Below, one piece after another: positions 58,180-64,000 of a stretch of 64,000 bases of DNA (its first letter is position 1; every line of letters begins with the position of its first letter). Source of the DNA: Ophryocystis elektroscirrha (taxonomy: Eukaryota; Apicomplexa; Conoidasida; Neogregarinorida; Ophryocystidae). The DNA lies in assembly GCA_030141585.1 (NCBI GenBank), contig JAQIFP010000001.1, forward strand, positions 248,001-312,000, in the 5' to 3' direction. The notes beneath the pieces are model-generated. The model had not been told where the DNA came from, made no database searches, and saw only the letters and a program-made list of their open reading frames with translations. Both the position numbers and the translations under genes were made by a program.

Positions 58180-58514
58180 TTTTTAAGTTTCAGTTTACAT
58201 TAAATCTTATGGAGGCGGTAGTTGTTTTTTCAACTTAAAAATGTATTTTTAAAAATATGAGAAAATGAGCTTTTTTATGCAAGTGAATTAAATATTAGTA
58301 TACGTTCAAATTAATCAATACTCTCATGTTGTTATCTTCTAAAGTTTCTTTATAAGTGCTTGTTTTTTTAACACTTATTTTCTCCTAATGTTTTTTTTTT
58401 GACAATTAAATATATTTGTCCGTTACTATATCATGATACAATTAATGACAGCGGTATCTTGCATGCTGTATAATTTACTTTCTATTTAATAAGTTATAAT
58501 TATTTTCTTTTAAA
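58180..58514. promoter_or_regulatory. Divergent intergenic region
   Basis: The 335 bp between a minus-strand start and a plus-strand start must hold two promoters. It is A+T rich with several poly-T runs (for example near 58390-58401). No gene seen. Confidence 0.45.
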
Positions 58515-59135
58515 ATGATAGAGCAAAACGTTCCAAGTGAGGTTTTTTTTTTAATTATGTTTATAATTAGAGCTTGAATTCCAATTAGATGCTTTTGACG
58601 AGGGTACTCAAAATACGTCATCCGCGAGAAGTAGATATACATTGGGACTGGCTAAAGCCACTATCCCCCGTGAAATCAGAAGTCCATGGTCTACTGGCCA
58701 GTCCTATAAACGTACAAATACTTTTACGTCATATGTATACATCAGATATCCCATACTCACAAAAACTTTTAAAAGCAGGAGATCATTTATGTTTGTGTGG
58801 TACCTTAGAGCACTGCCCGTTAACTGTAAGTTGCTTTTATAAATTATACAAAATATGTTTATACACAATTTATGAGGCATTGTATGCATATAAACTTACC
58901 AGTGAAAACACAAAAATTGGATGGTATTAATTTATTCTATTAGGCTACGTTACACTTACCCCCCTGCAGTTTTTGCCACGGGCTAAATAAAGCCTCAAAT
59001 CCCAAAATTCTCCGGTATTATCCATGTGACAAAGGATGGTGGACGCTTCGTCATCAAGTTATAAGATTCAGACAAATTGCAGGAATGGAACAAATTGAAG
59101 AAGTTTTACCTTATTGTATGCCCTATAGTTCATAA
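58515..59135 (+). CDS. Small Cys- and Trp-containing protein of unknown function
   Basis: Three exons, about 150 residues. MIEQNVPSE joins over a 47-nt intron to MLLTRVLKIRHPREVDIHWD, then WLKPLSPVKSEVHGLLAS, GDHLCLCGTLEHCPLT, and after an intron of about 120 nt ATLHLPPCSFCHGLNKASNP, YYPCDKGWWTLRHQVIRF and a stop at 59133-59135. Three Cys pairs (CLC, PPCSFCHG, YPC) might bind metal. Splice phases agree at both junctions. No family was recognised. The overlapping frame in this stretch (SARSRYTLGLAKATIPREIR) is a shadow: the chosen frame is the one that continues in phase into the last exon. Confidence 0.6.
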
Positions 59136-59274
59136 ATTACTTTCCTATTTAATTACTTTTTGTTATAAATGCTGTTAAAAAAAAAAATTAATTACCTGGT
59201 TTTGTGGAAGTAACCACAAACCTTTAAAAATATTTTCATAAATATTTTAAAAATTTTATTAAAGAAATCATAGC

Positions 59275-59724
59275 ATGTTTGCAAAAGTTTTCACCAAAAT
59301 TAACGGAAGCAAATTTATAACTAATTGTGTTTTAACTATTGTAAGTTATTACTTCCTTCAAATTTTGATAAAGCTTACTTTTTTGGCAGATTCTGTTTCT
59401 GTTTTATTGTGAACTGATCAAATGGTTTTCAAATAGAGACAGTAAAGAAAAAAAAGTATTTCAGTACTCTGTAGCTTCCCTTTTAAAAGCTCGCAAAGCT
59501 TTAGTAAGTTTGTGACGTAACTGAGAAATTAACAGAATCATGAAAATTTGCTAAAATCAGAAAACTCAATGATTTCCTTAATAAGTAATAAAATTTTTGA
59601 AACAGAGTAAATTATAAATACGATTTTTTTTACTTTTCCAGAAAAGCTAATTATTCAAGCAAAACTGAAGAAAAATCTAAAAATGACCAAAATTATGGAA
59701 ACCCCAGTTTTTGATAATATATAG
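59275..59724 (+). CDS. Tiny membrane-anchored protein, found by splicing
   Basis: Three exons: 59275-59340, 59390-59503 and 59647-59724, giving an 85-residue protein. MFAKVFTKINGSKFITNCVL is followed by a hydrophobic stretch VLTIILFLFYCELIKWF, one likely membrane span, then SNRDSKEKKVFQYSVASLLK and a polar, Lys-rich tail (KLKKNLKMTKIMETPVFDNI). Exon lengths are 66, 114 and 78 nt, and both introns are GT-AG. The more typical acceptor TTTTCCAG at 59641 would instead end the protein after KALKS at 59650. No family was recognised. None of its exons makes a long frame by itself. Confidence 0.45.
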
Positions 59725-60327
59725 TTTAACTATTTTATCATAAAATAATTAATTCTCAAACTAATATAAAAAAATTGTTCGTTTTTTTTTTTGATGTTTT
59801 GTAATTAAAGCAGATATTTTTTTTTAATTATAAAATACACGATTGTCAATTAATTGTTTTGATGAGGCACACGCATGATACATTCCAATACCAGTCTTGA
59901 TTTAACTAGAAATGAGTTAATAAAAAATGCAAATTTTTATTTTTCTACCATTGAAAGTAGCTATAATCTTTTCTTGAGGGTTTAAGCACGAGGATACAAA
60001 TTTTTTGTCAATTTCACAATTTATAGTAAGTACTTTATCAAGATAATGGAATTTGTAATATTTTTGTTATTTAAGACAATTAGTTACAATATATTTTAAG
60101 CTCGAAGACATTTAAATAATAATAATAATAATTTCACATTTTTCTTGATTTATTGCTTGTTTTCTTCAAAACACGTTCTTGTAATTTATATCCACGATTC
60201 AGCAATAAGTCAAATATAATATGCTGTATGATTGTAAAATTATGACAATGCCATAAAATTATAGCGGTAGTCAACTTTTCAGTGGTGTTCACTCCTTGAG
60301 TTGGTTCAAAGCATGTATCTAAGATGC
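59725..60327. other. Intergenic, nothing recognised
   Basis: A+T-rich DNA with poly-T tracts between the small membrane-protein gene and the centrin end. A minus-strand frame at 60134-60327 reads plausibly but starts only with GTG and has no usable splice site. Confidence 0.45.
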
Positions 60328-60888
60328 TCACATAATATCATTGTTATTATTATTATTATTATCATCATTATCAGAATCGTCTAATGGGTCATTTTTGAAC
60401 TTGATTATGCGATAAAACTCTTCAAAATCTACAGTCCCATCCCCATTTCTATCAGCCTCGTCTATCATCTCTTGGATTTCATCGTCAGTAAGTTTTTCAT
60501 CTACTTCGGCTGCAATTTTTTTCAAATTGCGAAAAGTTATTTTATTTAAACCTTCTTCAGCAAAAAGTCGAAATAATTTAGAAACTTCTTCTTTAGCAGT
60601 GCGATCTGGCATTCGGCCTGCTAGCATATTGCAAAAATCGTCGAAAGTTATTGGGTCCAAAATATTTTTATTTGCTTCATTCATAATTTCAATAATGTGC
60701 TCTTTTTTCAAATCAAAGCCAAGTGCTCGTAACGCTGCCTTGAACTCACGAGCATCTATAGTATTTGATTGATCTGTATCAAATAAACTAAATACTTCGC
60801 GTAGTTCTTCTATTTGTTCATTATTTAATTCATTTTTTTTTTTTTGTATACGACGTTGTGATGATAAAAATGTATTTGTCGCCATCAT
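60328..60888 (-). CDS. CEN: Centrin (EF-hand calcium-binding protein)
   Basis: Intronless 186-residue EF-hand protein. The order is a polar N-terminus ([19 protein letters not shown]), EF1 [18 protein letters not shown] with full calcium ligands (D-x-D-x-S-x-T-x-D-x-x-E), EF2 [11 protein letters not shown] where the loop is degenerate ([10 protein letters not shown]), EF3 [20 protein letters not shown] also degenerate, and EF4 [20 protein letters not shown] with all ligands. '[15 protein letters not shown]' and '[19 protein letters not shown]' are centrin signatures. It works in centrioles, basal bodies or the spindle pole. The C-terminus is odd: an acidic, poly-Asn tail ([17 protein letters not shown]). 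The start is one of two adjacent ATGs. Confidence 0.93.
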   Translation of the reverse strand: MMATNTFLSSQRRIQKKKNELNNEQIEELREVFSLFDTDQSNTIDAREFKAALRALGFDLKKEHIIEIMNEANKNILDPITFDDFCNMLAGRMPDRTAKEEVSKLFRLFAEEGLNKITFRNLKKIAAEVDEKLTDDEIQEMIDEADRNGDGTVDFEEFYRIIKFKNDPLDDSDNDDNNNNNNNDIM

Positions 60889-61247
60889 TACCTGTTATCT
60901 GAATAGGCGCATTTGTTAGCTCGAGCAGCAACCTTGCATGTTTTTTTTATTTATATATGGAGGCTCGAATCAAATAAATAATGTTATTAAGGTGAATGGT
61001 TTTAACTTTGTATAATAAATTTCCTTTATTCATATACTAACGATTTAATCTGTTTTAGTAACAAAATGATACAATAATTCATATAATTTTTTTCATTTTG
61101 TGTCCCGTTATTCTCATTCCCCCCTAAATCCTTCCGTTTATCCCAGCTTGGGTTTTTTTTTTATCAAGTATCAGTCATTATTTTTGTCCTCTTTAACTCC
61201 TAAAACTATCTATTTTTAAGTTATAGTAAACATTAATCGGAAATTTA
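60889..61247. promoter_or_regulatory. Divergent intergenic region between centrin and the basic-protein gene
   Basis: The 359 bp between the divergent starts should hold both promoters. Pyrimidine-rich stretches occur near 61120-61180. No gene recognised. Confidence 0.4.
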
Positions 61248-62287
61248 ATGCAACTTCAAAAATTATCAATTCAAGAACAAGAAAAAAAGTCATTGAAAAG
61301 AACCCGATTAGATAATTCATTGTTAGTGTTCGGTAAACATGCATAGCTAGTTAATAATAGAAATAATTACATTCATGTCTATTTTGTAGACTGTATATAA
61401 ACTTATACGTAAATCACATAGATACAGTGTGTAAAGTGGTGTTAGTAACCTTCATGTTTGAATTTATAAATTTGAATTGTACATGTTACAAATTCACACT
61501 ATTACTGTACAAATTATAATATAAGAAAGTTATTTATCATTTATTGTATATTAGCGTTCTACTACTGTAAATAATCGATCATGATATAAGTTTTTTTTGT
61601 GATTGTAATGTGGCAGTATAATTGTATACTTCATATAGTTTTCACTGCATATAGTCCTTAATTTAAGTGTTTGTACAATTAATTGTATTTATTTAGTTGC
61701 TGTATGTGTAGTGCACACTTTCAGCGTAAATTTCATTAACTTAAAGAATAGCTTGCAATATTTTAATAATCTTATAATTCCATAACATAAATCAATCAAT
61801 TGTTTAGTTTCTTTTCTTATTTATTTATAAGTTGTAAATCAATTATGTATCGTTAAATAATAAGTTTGTAAATTAAAAATAATTTTGTGGATTATATAAC
61901 TATTAAATAAAGTTGCGAATGCACTTTTCTTATATATTTATTGCATATAATTAAACTAATTATATGTAATCAATGCATATAATAAGCTTTAATTTTCCGT
62001 ATTATAATGGTGAACCCACTTTTAATATTTATATTGACTTAGGTGATCCTCATAGAGTAGATCAAATTGACATCCGCTTACAAAAACGTCAAAAACGTTT
62101 TTCGGAGCCTCCCTTATCAAAAACTTTATCTTCAAAACACAATCAAGGAAAATCTACTCAATTAACTTTGAGACAATCACAATTACTTAAAGGAGATCAA
62201 GTTGCTCCTAAGCAGCTTAATAGAACTCAACTAATAAAAAAACAAACTACGCTTACTAGTATGCGAAAAGTTTCTAGTAAGAATTGA
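61248..62287 (+). CDS. Small basic protein of unknown function (two exons)
   Basis: Exon 1 (61248-61332) reads MQLQKLSIQEQEKKSLKRTR and LDNSLLVF. A 710-nt intron then joins in phase to 62043-62287, DPHRVDQIDIRLQKRQKRF, PLSKTLSSKHNQGKSTQLTL, KQTTLTSMRKVSSKN, for 109 residues in total. It is strongly basic, rich in Lys, Gln and Ser, and could be a nucleolar or nucleic-acid-binding protein, which is a guess. The phase match across the intron (G|GT) is the main support, and the intron is long for this window. The ATG at 61973 makes an in-frame alternative but lies inside the intron just before the AG. Confidence 0.5.
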
Positions 62288-62466
62288 TATAAAATCATGT
62301 GTTCTTCATGAAATTTAGCTAAAATAATGACCCAGTAATAGTACGAATTATAGCTAATAAGTTATTATATATATATCTCTGTATATATCAAAATACTTAT
62401 ATGTCTATATATATACTAATATATATTAGTATATATATATATTATATTTTATATATAAATATTTAC

Positions 62467-64000
62467 ATGACGCAAAATAATCACAATTTACATAATTTGT
62501 ATGTAAGTCGTTTGGTACTATTAACAACGTTCACAAGCATTATGTTGATATGTATTTTGCTTATAGTCTTAAAACATCTACAAAAAAGCTCCCAACGTAT
62601 ATCATCTCCATTCAAACCTAATTCACAAATACACCAGGAAAAGCTATCATCTGCTGGTGTTATTCAAACGCGAAGTACTGCTGAGTCCACTACATTTAAA
62701 GGAACTTCATTATCCACTGTAACTCCCTGCTCAGTTTTTGATAATGAACAAGATTTTTATCAATCCATACAGAAAAATATCAATCAAACAACTTCATTTA
62801 ATCAACCTGAATCTGTATCTTGGACTGGTGCTATAGCGAAAAATTCAATATCTAGGTGTTATCCTAAACAAATAAGTTTACATCCAAAATGGACATCACT
62901 GAAAAAACCTGGATTAAGCATCTCATTGAAACTACCTTTGAATAAATCAACTTTATTACAAAATAATTCTTCTAGTTCATCTTCTTCATCTTGTTCATGT
63001 AATCAACCTTTAACGAATCCCTTAAATAATTTGTTAACAAGTTCAGAAACCCTATTAAACAGTAAAACCCATATATGCCGTCATTCTAAACTATTACATT
63101 CTGATCTAAAATGTCAAATACAACTGCAAAAATCTCAGCAATGCAGTAGCAACCCTTTACTTAAATTAAATACTGAAAACACTAAAAGAATCAATACGCG
63201 TAAACGCGTTCTACAATCTGCTGAATCTTCTTCAGCATGGCGCTGTAATAAAAAAGCAGATCTGCAAAATTATCCAGATGATTACCACGCAGATATACAC
63301 AGTGTCAACATACTATCTTGCGATAGAGAAATCCTAGAAAATTCTAACGTCAAACATTTATCTATAAGAGATTTAGCTGCATACGGTCATTATTGGCTAG
63401 TGTATGAGTTACAAAGAGAAGCTGAATTTCATCCTGTATGGCAATTTAGTTTAAAAGGAGAGGCTGAAAATTTAAGGCTTCAAATCATTTCTTTATATTG
63501 GGAATCAGTAAAATTACATCCACTTTCCGCTTCAACTATTTATTCCGCTGTCCACACACTTAATAGATTAATAAATACATGGCCTGAAGCTGACCAAAAT
63601 AGTGTAAAATCTCATCAGTGGCCATTTGCTGCAGTTACAGCTTTTAGACTTGCCTGTAAATTTGAAGAAAAACCTGAAGTATTTTGGGGAATTACGAATT
63701 TCTGGGAACTTTTTCCAATATTCAAACAATGGTCTATTGACAAAAGTGAATTACAGTTAAATAAGGTATTATTTTTTGAATATTAATGTATCTATTTGCA
63801 CGTATTGTTTACATGACCATATATTCTATATATACCAGTATAATTATATTGTAAAATATAATTATTTAAATTATCATTTAGTCAACTAATAGTGTACGTC
63901 TTATATATCTGTAATGAGATCATTTTTAGGCTGAAATGGATGTACTTCAGCTATTAAATCATAAGATTAATTTACCAGTTGCTTCAACATTTGTGCTATT
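62467..64000 (+). CDS. Cyclin-domain protein with a putative membrane segment (partial)
   Basis: The gene runs past the window end. The ATG at 62467 opens MTQNNHNLHNLYVSRLVL, then a hydrophobic stretch LLTTFTSIMLICILLIVL followed by KHLQKSSQ, which looks like a single membrane span. Long Ser/Asn-rich low complexity comes next, including a poly-Ser run. The cyclin box starts near NVKHLSIRDLAAYGHYWLVY, with LKGEAENLRLQIISLYWESV, SHQWPFAAVTAFRLACKFEE and KSELQLNK, then, after an intron of about 160 nt, AEMDVLQLLNHKINLPVAST. The 'LACKFEEKPE' and 'EM.vLqlLnhkinlP.aStF' patterns identify a cyclin, the activating partner of a cyclin-dependent kinase. The subtype is not clear because the second half is missing. 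Confidence 0.78.

Noticed and set aside
58589..58842. Alternative frame in the small Cys-rich gene reading SARSRYTLGLAKATIPREIR
   Set aside because: Only the other frame continues in phase through the downstream splice site to a sensible end.
60134..60331. Minus-strand frame after the centrin stop
   Set aside because: It starts only with GTG, is out of frame with centrin, and could join it only over a 13-nt intron, which is too short.
62467..62590. A GTAAGT...ATAG intron within the cyclin gene's hydrophobic stretch
   Set aside because: It would be 64 nt and shift the downstream frame into a stop, so the hydrophobic segment is kept as coding.

Overview
This window comes from the nuclear genome of an A+T-rich protist, by eye about three-quarters A+T. 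It has dense genes on both strands, many very short GT-AG introns (30-50 nt is common) and long (TA)n runs in introns and intergenic DNA. An apicomplexan or close alveolate is the best guess. The clues are a CDK7-type kinase with the form of the Plasmodium MRK kinases, an Alba-domain protein with a long tail, Asn/Lys/Ser-rich low-complexity protein segments and the compact layout. The genus cannot be named from sequence alone. No virus, CRISPR array, bacterial operon or mobile element was recognised.

Layout. 1-3 kb: 3' end of a possible BRCT gene (+), Alba protein (-), 3-hydroxyacyl-CoA dehydratase (-). 3-7.5 kb: three + genes in a row, AP-3 sigma, WDR55-like and SWC5/BCNT. 7.6-11.8 kb: an intronless 1388-residue protein of unknown function (-). 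12-14.2 kb: eIF3h (+). 14.3-21.5 kb: two unrecognised minus-strand genes, with an assembly gap inside the second, then a PDK1-like kinase. 21.7-29.5 kb: three unrecognised + genes, the last long and possibly filamin-like. 29.5-32.4 kb: RRP6 exonuclease and a small membrane protein (-). 33-36 kb: triple CCCH zinc-finger protein (+). 36.4-38.4 kb: ribosomal proteins L6 and L31 (-). 38.7-42.2 kb: CDK7-like kinase (+), ending inside the end of a membrane-protein gene (-). 43-44 kb: a possible secreted protein (+). 45-49.6 kb: a very acidic protein and RPA1 (-). 50-57 kb: NOP15/NIFK (+), CTF18 (-), NMD3 (-). 57-61 kb: a secreted coiled-coil protein (-), two small + genes and a centrin (-). 61.2-64 kb: a small basic protein (+) and a cyclin-domain protein (+) cut by the window end.

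The recognisable genes are core eukaryotic housekeeping. Ribosome production and RNA turnover are represented by L6, L31, NOP15, NMD3, WDR55 and RRP6. Replication and chromatin are represented by RPA1, CTF18 and SWC5. Other functions are translation initiation (eIF3h), cell-cycle and transcription control (CDK7-like kinase, cyclin), the cytoskeleton (centrin), trafficking (AP-3) and very-long-chain lipid synthesis (HACD). Neighbouring genes do not form functional clusters.

The most notable points are the compact gene ends and the intron architecture. One convergent pair overlaps by 6 bp, another abuts with no spacer, and one tandem pair is about 18 bp apart. Several small multi-exon genes can only be found by splicing across roughly 30-50-nt introns. 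The assembly gap at 17492-17591 is flanked by an identical 127-bp duplication, so it is probably artificial. I found no clearly new biological system.
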